A stretch of DNA of 64,000 bases from Dyella acidiphila (GTDB taxonomy: Bacteria > Pseudomonadota > Gammaproteobacteria > Xanthomonadales > Rhodanobacteraceae): contig NZ_JACZZA010000006.1 of NCBI RefSeq assembly GCF_014863405.1, positions 62,001 to 126,000 on the forward strand. Reading direction: 5' to 3'. Position numbers and translations under genes: made by a program. The notes under the pieces are model-generated. The model searched no databases. It saw only the letters and a list, made by a program, of their open reading frames with translations, and was not told the origin of the DNA. Each line of letters opens with the position of its first letter. Positions within the stretch are counted from its first letter, which is position 1. This document shows positions 1 to 7,559 of this stretch, piece after piece.

Positions 1-222
1 GCAGGCAGTTACACCACGCGGTTATTCAAGGACGGTACGCGGCGGATTGCGCAGAAGGTGGGCGAGGAAGGGGTGGAGACGGCGCTTGCCGCAGTGGCGC
101 AGGGCGATGACGAATTGCTGGGCGAGGCGGCGGATCTGATTTTCCATCTCACCGTGTTGTTGCGCGCGCGCGGGATGGGGCTTGCCGATGTAACGCGGGT
201 GTTGCTGGAGCGGCATGCGTAG
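1..222 (+). CDS. hisE: Phosphoribosyl-ATP pyrophosphatase (HisE domain), C-terminal part
   Basis: The open frame enters from the left edge and ends at TAG 220-222, giving 73 residues. They contain the HisE signature, with RRIAQKVGEEGVETALAA near the start and GEAADLIFHLTVLL further on. These Glu/Asp-rich helices bind Mg2+ and the phosphoribosyl-ATP substrate in the second step of histidine synthesis. The N-terminus lies outside the window, so a free HisE and the C-terminal half of a HisIE fusion cannot be told apart. The stop codon is the first base triplet of a dispersed palindromic repeat (218-285). Confidence 0.9.
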   Translation, partial: AGSYTTRLFKDGTRRIAQKVGEEGVETALAAVAQGDDELLGEAADLIFHLTVLLRARGMGLADVTRVLLERHA

Positions 223-285
223 GTTGGGTTGTCTGCGGCTTCCGTGGCGGCAGCGTTGGGTTACGCTGCGCTAACCCAACCTACG
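218..285. repeat. Dispersed GTTGGGTTA palindromic repeat, copy 1
   Basis: Outer arms CGTAGGTTGGGTT (218-230) and AACCCAACCTACG (273-285) are exact inverted repeats. An inner palindrome GTTGGGTTA...TAACCCAAC lies at 255-280. It sits between the convergent ends of hisE and the C13 peptidase gene. Related copies are at 9292-9389, 11986-12070, 39682-39763 and 48001-48030. Confidence 0.85.
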
Positions 286-333
286 TGTGGCGATTTTCGA
301 CGCGCAGTTACGCCGCGTTGATCACATATTCGG

Positions 334-1359
334 TTATTGCGCGCTGGCTGGTGGGGTATTGGTCGATGGCGGCGGCGGTGCAAAAGGTACCGTGGCGCCG
401 GGGGTCACGTCTTTGCGCCAGGTGGCCAGCTGTTGCGCAATGCCGCTGCCGACATCCATCTGCGGTTCCGACGGCGTGAGCTTCTGATCCTTTTCCCAGC
501 CGGCAATATCGTTCTTGGCGAACTGGAAGGCGTCGACGAAGTTGTCGGTCTTGTTCAGCGCGTCGACCAGCCAGGCCTTGCCGAAATAGGTGATGTTGGA
601 ATCGCTGCCGCAGCCGAACGAGCTGCGATCGGTGCGCGCCGCGGTGAGCACCAGGGTGCCGGGGCCTTTGAGATCCGGCACGAAGCCGCCGGAATAGCAG
701 GCGTTGACCACCACCACTTTCCACTTGAACGGACGCTTCTTCAGAATGCCGGCCAGATCGGGCGCGCCGATCTGGTCCAGCGGCAGCGGATCCATGTCGA
801 CCAGCAGGTTGTGGTCTTCGTCGCCGTGCGAGGTCATGTAGAGCACCAGGACGTCCTGATCCGGCTTCATCACCTGGCTGAGCTTGTCCAGCGTATCTTC
901 GAGGTTGCTCCAGTTGGCCAGCGGATGTGCCTGCAAGGTGCTGGGATTGTTTTCCAGCACCAGCGCATGCGCGGTGGGTCCGAAGCGCTTGGTGAACAGC
1001 TGCGCGGCGTATTCGGCTTCGTTGCGGAATACGTCTTCGCCGCCATCGCCGGCAAAGGTCAGCAGGTACAGGTTGGTCTTGTCGGGCACCCGCGGGGTCA
1101 GTTGCGCCATGGCCTGGCGCACCATGCCCGGCTGGGAATAGACCACTTGTTCCGGCGACGGTCCCTGGCTGGGCCAGTTGTCGTTGTCGTCGCTGTCATC
1201 CGAATCGCTGCTGCTGGCGCTGGCGGGCGCTGCGGCACTGCTGCTGGATGCCACGCTGGGTGCGGGCTGCGGGGCCGGCGCGGCCGGATGGCCACTGACC
1301 AACAGCATCAGCAACACGCCGGCGGCGAAGGCGAGCAGGGCGGTGAGTGCGGTACGCAT
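334..1359 (-). CDS. Legumain-like C13 family peptidase, exported
   Basis: This 341-residue protein starts with a hydrophobic segment (residues about 4-22) that could be a signal peptide or anchor. A low-complexity Ala/Pro/Ser and Asp/Ser-rich linker follows to about residue 62. The C-terminal two thirds carry the C13/caspase-fold catalytic pair: His178 in TSHGD and Cys221 in NACYSGGF, each after a hydrophobic strand (VLVLYM and KVVVVN). These match the legumain/GPI-transamidase-type peptidase family (Pfam Peptidase_C13). The tail is proline-rich. The gene begins 15 nt after the mtnC stop, so it is probably co-transcribed with methionine salvage, although no functional link is known to me. The substrate is unknown; the predicted location is the periplasm or the outer face of the inner membrane. 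Confidence 0.85.
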   Translation of the reverse strand: MRTALTALLAFAAGVLLMLLVSGHPAAPAPQPAPSVASSSSAAAPASASSSDSDDSDDNDNWPSQGPSPEQVVYSQPGMVRQAMAQLTPRVPDKTNLYLLTFAGDGGEDVFRNEAEYAAQLFTKRFGPTAHALVLENNPSTLQAHPLANWSNLEDTLDKLSQVMKPDQDVLVLYMTSHGDEDHNLLVDMDPLPLDQIGAPDLAGILKKRPFKWKVVVVNACYSGGFVPDLKGPGTLVLTAARTDRSSFGCGSDSNITYFGKAWLVDALNKTDNFVDAFQFAKNDIAGWEKDQKLTPSEPQMDVGSGIAQQLATWRKDVTPGATVPFAPPPPSTNTPPASAQ

Positions 1360-1374
1360 GCGTGCGGCTCGGGC

Positions 1375-2061
1375 TCAGGGCTGGATGGTGTCGAAACTGG
1401 CGTGGGCCGGATGGCGTGGTGCGGCCGGCAGCTCCAGCGGCGGCCGCAGCAGCCAGGCAGTCTGCAGGCCGGCCGTGCGCGCGGCATCGAGTTCTTCCAC
1501 CACGTCGGAGAGGAACAGCACGTGCTCCGGACGCTCGCCGATCGCCTCGGCGATGCGGCGGTAGGATTCGGCCTCGCGCTTGGGGCCGGTCTCGGTATCG
1601 AAATAGCCGGCGAACAAGGGCGAGAGGTCGCCGGCTTCGCTATAGCCGAAAAACAGCTTCTGCGCCGGCACCGAGCCGGAGGAATACACGTACAGATGCA
1701 GCCCCTCGCCGCGCCATGCCTGCAGGCGGCCGGCCACTTCCGGATACATGTGGGCGCGGTATTCGCCCTGCTCGTAGCCGTCTTTCCAGATCATGCCCTG
1801 CAAGGCCTTGAGGGCGGTGGATTTGCGATCCTCGTCGATCCAGCGCAGCAGCAGCTCGACCACTTCCTGGCGGGTCGCCTCGATCAGGCCGGCTTCCTTG
1901 GCCGCTTCGTGCAGCCAGTGCTGCAGCGCCGGCTGGTCGCCGTGCGTCTCGACGTAGGCGGGCAGGCGTTTGCGCGCGTACGGGAACAGCACGTCCTTGA
2001 CGAAGCTGATGGAACTGGTGGTTCCTTCGATGTCGGTGACGATGGCGCGAATGGCGGTCAT
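1375..2061 (-). CDS. mtnC: Enolase-phosphatase E1 (methionine salvage)
   Basis: The 228-residue HAD-superfamily enzyme converts 2,3-diketo-5-methylthiopentyl-1-phosphate to the acireductone through an enolase step and then a phosphatase step. The HAD motif I variant of this family is visible at the start ([20 protein letters not shown]), motif II is in [14 protein letters not shown], and motif III/IV is in [16 protein letters not shown]...[14 protein letters not shown]. The length equals the usual 225-230 residues when the start is ATG 2061 ([10 protein letters not shown]). An in-frame extension to 2118 has no family support. It lies 145 nt downstream of mtnD, and a strong hairpin (2145-2177) in that gap may lower its expression. 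Confidence 0.95.
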   Translation of the reverse strand: MTAIRAIVTDIEGTTSSISFVKDVLFPYARKRLPAYVETHGDQPALQHWLHEAAKEAGLIEATRQEVVELLLRWIDEDRKSTALKALQGMIWKDGYEQGEYRAHMYPEVAGRLQAWRGEGLHLYVYSSGSVPAQKLFFGYSEAGDLSPLFAGYFDTETGPKREAESYRRIAEAIGERPEHVLFLSDVVEELDAARTAGLQTAWLLRPPLELPAAPRHPAHASFDTIQP

Positions 2062-2144
2062 GGGGAGCCGGGGCAAATTCGGGGCCCCCAAGCTTAACCT
2101 GAGCCCGGGCGTGCGCAAGCGCCCAAGTGCTTGAAATGTGTGAA

Positions 2145-2177
2145 AAGCTGCGCACCCGGAGGGCTGGTCCGGGTGCG
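2145..2177 (-). terminator. Hairpin between mtnD and mtnC, attenuator-like
   Basis: A perfect 9-bp stem (CGCACCCGG 2151-2159 with CCGGGTGCG 2169-2177) has a 9-nt loop. On the minus strand it is followed by CAGCTTTTCA. The short T-run makes it a weak or partial terminator within the mtn operon. Confidence 0.5.
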
Positions 2178-2206
2178 TGCCGGCGGCAGGGATTGGCGCT
2201 GCCGGT

Positions 2207-2770
2207 TCAGGCCGTGGCGGCGGCCAGCGGCTGCATGCGGGGGAAGCGCTCGGCGATGTCGGAGCCGGTGAAGTTGGCCACCCAGCCTTCCTTGTTGGTG
2301 AACAGGCGGATCGCCACGAAGTAGGGCGCCTCGCTCATGTCGAACCAGTGGCGGGTGCCGTCGGGTACGCCGATCAGGTCGCCCTGTTCGCACAGCACGT
2401 CGTAGACCTTGCCGTTGATGTGCAGGGTGAACTGGCCGGCGCCGGCCACGAAGAAGCGCACTTCGTCCTCGCTATGGGTGTGCTCGCTGAGGAATTTCTG
2501 GCGCAGGGCCGCGCGCTCCGGGTGATCCGGCTTCAGGCTGATCACGTCGACCGCTTGATAGCCTTGCTCGCGCATCAGGCGATCGATGTCGCTGCGGTAG
2601 GCGGCAATCACCTCGTCCTGGCTGGCGCCCGGTGCTACCGGCTGGTTCGCTTCCCATTGCTCGAAGCGCACGCCGACCTTGGCCAGTTCGCGGGCGATGG
2701 CGGGGTGATCCTCGTGGATCGAGGGCAGGGTCTGCGGCTGTTCCGCGTCGAAAATGCGCAAGCGGCTCAT
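2207..2770 (-). CDS. mtnD: Acireductone dioxygenase
   Basis: This 187-residue cupin converts the acireductone to 2-keto-4-methylthiobutyrate plus formate with Fe2+, or to the off-pathway product with Ni2+. The four metal ligands are visible at the positions known for the family: His97 and His99 (SEHTHSEDE), Glu103 and His141 (GTRHWFD). The start is ATG 2770 (MSRLRIFD), which overlaps the mtnB stop as ATGA, so translation is coupled. The longer open frame upstream is antisense read-through of mtnB. Confidence 0.96.
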   Translation of the reverse strand: MSRLRIFDAEQPQTLPSIHEDHPAIARELAKVGVRFEQWEANQPVAPGASQDEVIAAYRSDIDRLMREQGYQAVDVISLKPDHPERAALRQKFLSEHTHSEDEVRFFVAGAGQFTLHINGKVYDVLCEQGDLIGVPDGTRHWFDMSEAPYFVAIRLFTNKEGWVANFTGSDIAERFPRMQPLAAATA

Positions 2771-3414
2771 GCGTTCAGTCTCCTCAGATCGAGTTCGCAG
2801 CCGAGCAGGAATTCCAGCGCCTCCAGATGGCGTCGGGCTTCGGCCATGTCTTGTCCCCAGGTATAGATGCCGTGGCCGTTGATCAAGTACGCGTGCAGCG
2901 GCTTGCCGGCATCGATCCATGCATCGACCTGCGCCACCAGCTCAGGCATGTGCTGGGTATTGGGGAACACCGGAATGTCGAGCGCCGTTTCGTGCGTGGT
3001 ATGGCCGCGAATCGCTTTCTGCAACTCCCAGCCTTCCAGACGAATCACGCCGTCTTTGGCGAACAGTCGCGACGCCACGCTTTGCGTGCGCGAGTGCGTG
3101 TGCAGTACGACGTTGGCGTCCGCCCAGCGGCGATAGGCCTGCGTATGCAATTCGGTTTCGGCGCTGGGGCGCGCTTGCGTGCCCACTGCCTTGCCGTGCA
3201 TGTCCACCAGCATGATGTCGTCGCGGCCGAGTTTGCCTTTGTCGCGTCCAGAAATCGTGATGGCAGCGTGATCGGCGTCCACACGCATGGAGAAATTGCT
3301 GCTGGTGGCAGGCGTCCAGCCGTGTTGCGCAAGTTCGCGCGCCGCATCGGCGATGGCGTCTGCGCGGGCGTAAAACAGCGCTGCGGGGATGGAGGCGGGC
3401 AGTTCTTGGCTCAT
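2767..3414 (-). CDS. mtnB: Methylthioribulose-1-phosphate dehydratase
   Basis: The 215-residue class II aldolase-fold enzyme dehydrates 5-methylthioribulose-1-phosphate in methionine salvage. Zinc ligands His105 and His107 are in [11 protein letters not shown], and the aldolase-II glycine/serine motifs TSSNFSMR and [10 protein letters not shown] are also visible. It is the first gene of the minus-strand mtnB-mtnD-mtnC unit and overlaps mtnD by 4 nt. The start is ATG 3414 (MSQELPAS); upstream codons in the same frame run into the leader. mtnA and the phosphorylase gene are not in the window. Confidence 0.95.
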   Translation of the reverse strand: MSQELPASIPAALFYARADAIADAARELAQHGWTPATSSNFSMRVDADHAAITISGRDKGKLGRDDIMLVDMHGKAVGTQARPSAETELHTQAYRRWADANVVLHTHSRTQSVASRLFAKDGVIRLEGWELQKAIRGHTTHETALDIPVFPNTQHMPELVAQVDAWIDAGKPLHAYLINGHGIYTWGQDMAEARRHLEALEFLLGCELDLRRLNA

Positions 3415-3441
3415 GGCAAATGGACGTCTAAATGAATGCTG

Positions 3442-3470
3442 ACTATAGCATGGGGGCGCTTGCGGCCAAA
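3442..3470 (-). promoter_or_regulatory. Candidate promoter for mtnBDC
   Basis: On the minus strand TTTGGC (3465-3470), 17 nt, then TATAGT (3442-3447) precede mtnB. Transcription would start about 20 nt before the ATG. Only the -10 is convincing. An AGACGTCC octamer (3422-3429) lies in the short leader; one isolated box does not make a MetJ operator. Confidence 0.45.
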
Positions 3471-3568
3471 TGCGAGTTATTCGCGAGAAGGCCTTGTGCA
3501 AGGCATCGGGGTTACCATGCCGGGGATTCGTCGTATCCCGCGGCGAACGATCTGAAGTAGGGATGATT

Positions 3569-3901
3569 ATGTCTGGGCATGAAGATAGTGGGTCACGTCG
3601 CCGTTTCCTGAAGCTGGCTGCCGGTACTGCCGCTGCCGCGATGTTCTCCGGCGGATTGTCGCGCGTCGCACGCGCTGATGATCTGCCACATGTTTCCGAC
3701 GCCGACCCCACCGCCAAGGCGCTGGGTTATGTGGAAGATGCGTCGACCACCAAGGATGCCAAGCACAAGGCCGGCGATACCTGCGCCAACTGCCAGTTCT
3801 ATTCCGGCGGCGCGACCGGCTTTGGTCCGTGCCAGTTGTTCCCGGGCAAGGCGGTAGCAGCGAAGGGCTGGTGCATTTCGCACACCGCCAAGCAAGCCTG
3901 A
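3569..3901 (+). CDS. High-potential iron-sulfur protein (HiPIP), Tat-exported
   Basis: The 110-residue precursor has a twin-arginine signal ([12 protein letters not shown], residues 8-19) and a hydrophobic stretch ending in an ARA-D cleavage region near residue 36. The mature part is about 74 residues with four cysteines, Cys72, Cys75, Cys88 and Cys102 (CANC...GPC...GWC). This is the spacing that holds the single [4Fe-4S] cluster of a HiPIP, a periplasmic one-electron carrier. ATG 3569 is preferred over ATG 3563 because AGGG at 3559-3562 is then correctly spaced. It is divergent from mtnB and followed by a clear terminator. Confidence 0.92.
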   Translation: MSGHEDSGSRRRFLKLAAGTAAAAMFSGGLSRVARADDLPHVSDADPTAKALGYVEDASTTKDAKHKAGDTCANCQFYSGGATGFGPCQLFPGKAVAAKGWCISHTAKQA

Positions 3902-3924
3902 CCGATTGCAGTGACACGTGCGTG

Positions 3925-3952
3925 AAAAGGCCGGCGCCATGCCGGCCTTTTT
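3925..3952 (+). terminator. Rho-independent terminator of the HiPIP gene
   Basis: AAAGGCCGGC, a 5-nt loop, then GCCGGCCTTTTT, 24 nt after the stop codon. Confidence 0.9.
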
Positions 3953-3966
3953 GCTGTGCGCCGGAT

Positions 3967-3992
3967 AAAAAAACGCCTGCACTGGGCAGGCG
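3967..3992 (-). terminator. Minus-strand intrinsic terminator
   Basis: A 7-bp stem CGCCTGC/GCAGGCG (3974-3980 with 3986-3992) is preceded on the plus strand by seven A (3967-3973), which is a U-run on the minus strand. It ends either the amino-acid permease mRNA (stop at 4313, over 300 nt away) or a separate small RNA. Confidence 0.85.
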
Positions 3993-4160
3993 CTTGATGA
4001 GAACGAAGGGGTATTGCTGAAAAGTGCTACCCGGACACGCCAGGCTGAGGAGCTGACTCGCCTGACGTGCCGGGTCGCGATCCGGGGCCCACTGCCAAGT
4101 GATCAACCCACGGGCTGATGATGATACTCCGGTTGGCCGAAGTGGGGCGAACCGCCACGA
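3967..4160 (-). ncRNA. Candidate structured small RNA or long structured 3' UTR
   Basis: The convergent gap 3902-4312 has no gene but dense pairing. There is a long stem at 4029-4075 (ACCCGG...CCGGGT arms, continued inward with bulges), a stem 4087-4093 with 4141-4147 extended by 4094-4098 with 4133-4137, an inner hairpin 4102-4119, and a small UUCG-capped hairpin near 4144-4160. It ends at the minus-strand terminator 3967-3992. Orientation is inferred from that U-run. I could not match it to a known family; 6S, SRP RNA and tmRNA signatures were looked for and not seen. The 5' end is undefined. Confidence 0.45.
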
Positions 4161-4196
4161 AAATTTTGTGATCCGCGGCTTATTTGGCCTTTTTAA

Positions 4197-4268
4197 TCAA
4201 TAACTTACGCGAGCAATCCGAAGTGATTCATTCGAATCATTAAAAGACTGTTCGCGGCAAGTTATTGA
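4197..4268. repeat. AT-rich nested inverted repeat
   Basis: TCAATAACTT (4197-4206) and AAGTTATTGA (4259-4268) are exact inverted repeats. They enclose a perfect hairpin TGATTC-ATTC-GAATCA (4224-4239). The stretch is clearly more AT-rich than its surroundings and lies just beyond the 3' end of the permease gene. Its role is unknown. Confidence 0.6.
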
Positions 4269-4312
4269 CACTTGGCAGCTGTTGTCGGCCTTTTGACGGA
4301 GATCGACGAAGA

Positions 4313-5770
4313 TCACCGCTTTGCCGAGCCATTGGCAAGATGCAGGCGACTATGGCGTAGCCCATAGGTGAAATAAATCGCGAAGCCGACCACGGTCCAG
4401 GCGCCCATCAGGGCCCAGTTGAACCAGTCCATGGTCGCCAGCAGGGCCAGGCAGCTCAGTACGCCGGTGGTGCAGATCACCGGTGCCCACGGCACGCGGA
4501 AGGTGCGCGGCAATTCCGGCGAGGTGTAGCGCAGGATCAGCACGCCGGCACAGACGGCCACGAACGCGATCAGCGTGCCCATCGAGGTGAGGTTGGCGAG
4601 CAGGTCGAGCGGGAAGATCGCGGCGAGCACGGCGATACCGATACCGGTGATGATGGTATTCAGATGCGGCGTGCGGTGCTTGGGGTGAATGCGGTTGAAC
4701 ACCTTCGGCAGCAGGCCGTCGCGCGCCATGATCATGAAGATGCGCGGCTGCGCGATGATCATCACCAGGATTACCGACGACAGGCCGATCATCGCGCCGA
4801 TCTCCACGATCAGGCGCAGCCAGCCCAGTTCCGGATGCGCCTTGATGGCGGTGACCACCGGCTCGTCCGTGCCCAGCTGGTTGTACGGGATCAGGCCGGT
4901 CAGCACCGCGGCCATCGCCAGGTAAAGCACGGTGCAGATCACCAGCGATACCAGCGTGCCGAAGGGCAGATCGCGCTGCGGGTTCTTGCATTCCTGCGCT
5001 GCGGTGGATGTCGCTTCAAAGCCGATGTAGGCGAAGAACACCATGGCGGCACCGCGCATGATGCCGTCCCAGCCGTATTTGTGATCGCCCTGCGCGGGCG
5101 GAATGAACGGATGCCAATTGGCCGGATTTATGTAGCGATAACCGGCCACTACCACCACCACGATCAGACCCACCTTCAGCAGCACCATCAGGAAATTGAT
5201 GCCGGCCGATTCGCGAATGCCGATGTAGCACAGCCAGGTAAGCGCCAGCACGATGGCGACCGCGGGCAGGTTGATCAGGTGTCCGGTCGCAACCAGGGTG
5301 CCGTTGGTGTAGGCGAACGGCGCATCGGTGAGGCTGATCGGCAGTTCGATGCCCATGTGATCGAGCAGGCTGGTGAAGTAGCCAGTCCAGCTGGCGGCGA
5401 CCGCCGAGGCGGAGATGCCGTATTCCAGCACCATGTTCCAGCCGATAAACCACGCCACCAGTTCGCCGAGCGTGGCGTAGGCGTAGGAGTAGGAGCTGCC
5501 GGAAATCGGAATCAGGGTGGCGAATTCCGAATAGCACAGCGCGGTAAAGCCGCTGCAGATCGCCGCAAGAATGAACGAGATCAGCACCGCGGGGCCGGCG
5601 TGGTCCGCTGCCGCCTGGCCGGTGACCACGAAGATGCCGGTGCCGATTACCGCACCGATACCCAGCGCCGTAATGCCCCAGGGGCCCAGCGATCGCCGCA
5701 GGCTGGGGCCGTGAGAGCCGTCGTCGCTGTCGGAGAAATCGGTCTTGCGGGCGAATAGCTGTTTGAGCAT
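4313..5770 (-). CDS. APC-family amino acid permease (cationic amino acid transporter type)
   Basis: The 485-residue inner-membrane protein has about twelve hydrophobic segments. The APC motif near the first helix (ALGIGAVIGTGIFVVTGQAA) carries the glycine-rich unwound helix that binds the substrate amino group. The short polar N-terminus and segment VFFAYIGFEATSTAAQECKNPQRDLP are typical of bacterial CAT-like permeases. It is the downstream member of a tandem pair, 78 nt after the stop of its paralogue, with a strong hairpin between them. The start is ATG 5770 with GGGAG upstream. Substrate specificity cannot be read from sequence. Confidence 0.9.
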   Translation of the reverse strand: MLKQLFARKTDFSDSDDGSHGPSLRRSLGPWGITALGIGAVIGTGIFVVTGQAAADHAGPAVLISFILAAICSGFTALCYSEFATLIPISGSSYSYAYATLGELVAWFIGWNMVLEYGISASAVAASWTGYFTSLLDHMGIELPISLTDAPFAYTNGTLVATGHLINLPAVAIVLALTWLCYIGIRESAGINFLMVLLKVGLIVVVVVAGYRYINPANWHPFIPPAQGDHKYGWDGIMRGAAMVFFAYIGFEATSTAAQECKNPQRDLPFGTLVSLVICTVLYLAMAAVLTGLIPYNQLGTDEPVVTAIKAHPELGWLRLIVEIGAMIGLSSVILVMIIAQPRIFMIMARDGLLPKVFNRIHPKHRTPHLNTIITGIGIAVLAAIFPLDLLANLTSMGTLIAFVAVCAGVLILRYTSPELPRTFRVPWAPVICTTGVLSCLALLATMDWFNWALMGAWTVVGFAIYFTYGLRHSRLHLANGSAKR

Positions 5771-5780
5771 AGGGCTCCCG

Positions 5781-5815
5781 GATATAAAGCCGGCACGGTG
5801 AGAGCACCGTGCCGG
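5781..5815 (-). terminator. Intercistronic hairpin between the two permease genes
   Basis: A perfect 11-bp stem CCGGCACGGTG-AGAG-CACCGTGCCGG (5790-5815) is followed on the minus strand by CTTTATATC. It should partly terminate transcription from the upstream permease or stabilise its 3' end. Confidence 0.65.
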
Positions 5816-5848
5816 ACAGGACTCACGCGATCAATAAGGCGCCGAAGA

Positions 5849-7333
5849 TCAGACCGGCTCGGTGCCGTTGGCCAGGTGGCTCTTGCGGTGGCCGTAAATG
5901 TAGTAGATGACCAGGCCGACGATACCCCAGCCGAAGAATACTTCCAGCGTCTTCAGCGGCAGGTTGATGAACAGCAGCAGGCAGCCGACCACGGCCAGCG
6001 GGCAGACCACCCACACCATCGGCGTACGGAACGGGCGCTTGCGATCCGGCTGCGTCCGGCGCAGCACCATCACGCCGATGGCCACCATCATGAAGGCGAA
6101 CAGGGTGCCGGAATTGGTGATGTCGGCCAGCTGGCCCACCGGATAGATCGCGCCGAAGATGGACACGAAGATACCGGTGATCATGGTAATCACATGCGGC
6201 GTGTGGAAGCGCGGATGGATCTTGGCGAGGCCGCTCGGCAGCAGGCCGTCGCGTGCCATGGTGAAGAAGATGCGGGTCTGGCCGTAGGTCATGGTGAGGA
6301 TCACCGACGGCAGCGCGATGCCGGCGGCAAAACCGATCAGGTTGCCCATCTGGTTGTGATTGAGCACGCGCAGCACGTGGGCCAGCGCTTCCTTGCTGCA
6401 CACCAGTGCTTCGGAGGCTTTGCAGGCGGCAGCCATTTCAGGCGTGCCCGGCTGCAGCGCGAGACCGTCGGGGCCCATCACCGGCTGCGCGCCGATCGAG
6501 CCGATCGCGCTGTAGCTCACCAGCAAGTAGTAGACCGTGCACACGCCAAGCGAGCCGATCAGGCCGATCGGAATATTGCGGTTCGGATTCTTGGTTTCTT
6601 CGGCGGCGGTGGAGACTGCATCGAAGCCGACGTAGGCGAAGAAGATGGAAGCGGCCGCACCCAGCACGCCGATGCCCCCCATCGGGCTGCCCCAGCCGTT
6701 CGGCACGAACGGCTTGAAGTTCGGATCCTTCACCGCCGGCAGTGCGACGAAAATGAAAGCCGTCAGCGCGAGCACCTTGACGATCACCAGGACGGTGTTG
6801 ACCTTGGCCGACTTCGAGGTGCCGATGACCAGCAGGAAGGTGATCGCCACGCCGATCATGAAAGCAAGCAGGTTGAAGGTGCCGCCATCCATCGGGCCGG
6901 AGCGCAGGAAATCCGGCAAGCCAAAACCTGCGTGCGCCAGCAGGCCGTTGACGTAGCCGGCCCAGCCGACGCATACGGTGCTGGCGGCAATGGTGTATTC
7001 AAGCACCAGCGCCCAGCCGACCACCCAGGCCAGGCCTTCGCCGAGTACGCCATAGGTGTAGGTGTAGGCGGAGCCGGCCACCGGAATCATCGACGCAAGT
7101 TCCGCGTAGGCCAGCGCTGCCAGCGTGCAGACAATCGCCGCGATCACGAAGGAAATCATCATGCCTGGGCCGGCTTTCTGCCCGGCTTCGGCGGTGAGCA
7201 CGAAAATACCGGTACCGATGATGGCACCGATGCCCAGCATCGTTAGCTGGAACGCGCCAAGCTGTCGAGTGAGTGCCTTTTTCTCGGCAGTGGCCAGGAT
7301 CTGGTCGAGTGGCTTGACGCGTTTAAATAGCAT
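5849..7333 (-). CDS. APC-family amino acid permease, tandem paralogue
   Basis: This 494-residue protein has the same architecture as the gene downstream: about twelve membrane segments, MLGIGAIIGTGIFVLTAEAGQ in the first helix, and FFAYVGFDAVSTAAEETKNPNRNIP in the loop before a later helix. It differs by a longer external loop in the middle (around QPVMGPDGLALQPGTPEM) that includes two cysteines. The start is ATG 7333 (MLFKRVKPLD) with GGAGAG upstream; the open frame continues to 7417 without family support. The pair probably arose by duplication. The likely role is uptake of an amino acid by proton symport or exchange. Confidence 0.9.
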   Translation of the reverse strand: MLFKRVKPLDQILATAEKKALTRQLGAFQLTMLGIGAIIGTGIFVLTAEAGQKAGPGMMISFVIAAIVCTLAALAYAELASMIPVAGSAYTYTYGVLGEGLAWVVGWALVLEYTIAASTVCVGWAGYVNGLLAHAGFGLPDFLRSGPMDGGTFNLLAFMIGVAITFLLVIGTSKSAKVNTVLVIVKVLALTAFIFVALPAVKDPNFKPFVPNGWGSPMGGIGVLGAAASIFFAYVGFDAVSTAAEETKNPNRNIPIGLIGSLGVCTVYYLLVSYSAIGSIGAQPVMGPDGLALQPGTPEMAAACKASEALVCSKEALAHVLRVLNHNQMGNLIGFAAGIALPSVILTMTYGQTRIFFTMARDGLLPSGLAKIHPRFHTPHVITMITGIFVSIFGAIYPVGQLADITNSGTLFAFMMVAIGVMVLRRTQPDRKRPFRTPMVWVVCPLAVVGCLLLFINLPLKTLEVFFGWGIVGLVIYYIYGHRKSHLANGTEPV

Positions 7334-7559
7334 TGAGTGCTCTCCGGGAAGGCTGACCCTTCGCTCATCGTTGCTGCGGTAGACGAATCGCGATGAGCGG
7401 AGGCATCCGCCAACCATAGCCCAGCGATGGCCGAGGGGACAAGCTGCATTGCGGTTAAACGGCCGGCTCGATGGCGAGCCGGGAACGTTGGCGAAAAAGA
7501 CGGTTTTTTGTATGGCGCCGATGGCACTTGCAAAGGAACGGGTTTTCCTTGGCGTTGGC

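Noticed and set aside
285-487. Two small plus-strand frames beside the hisE repeat
   Set aside because: They run antisense into the C13 peptidase gene, lack a ribosome site and show no family resemblance.
3422-3429. A MetJ-like met box (AGACGTCC on the minus strand) in front of mtnB
   Set aside because: Only one imperfect octamer is present. MetJ needs tandem boxes, and I have no evidence for MetJ in this lineage.
3967-4160. Assigning the structured RNA to 6S RNA, SRP RNA or tmRNA
   Set aside because: The signature of SRP RNA and the tRNA-like end of tmRNA are absent, and I could not build the long closing stem and central bubble of 6S RNA with confidence.
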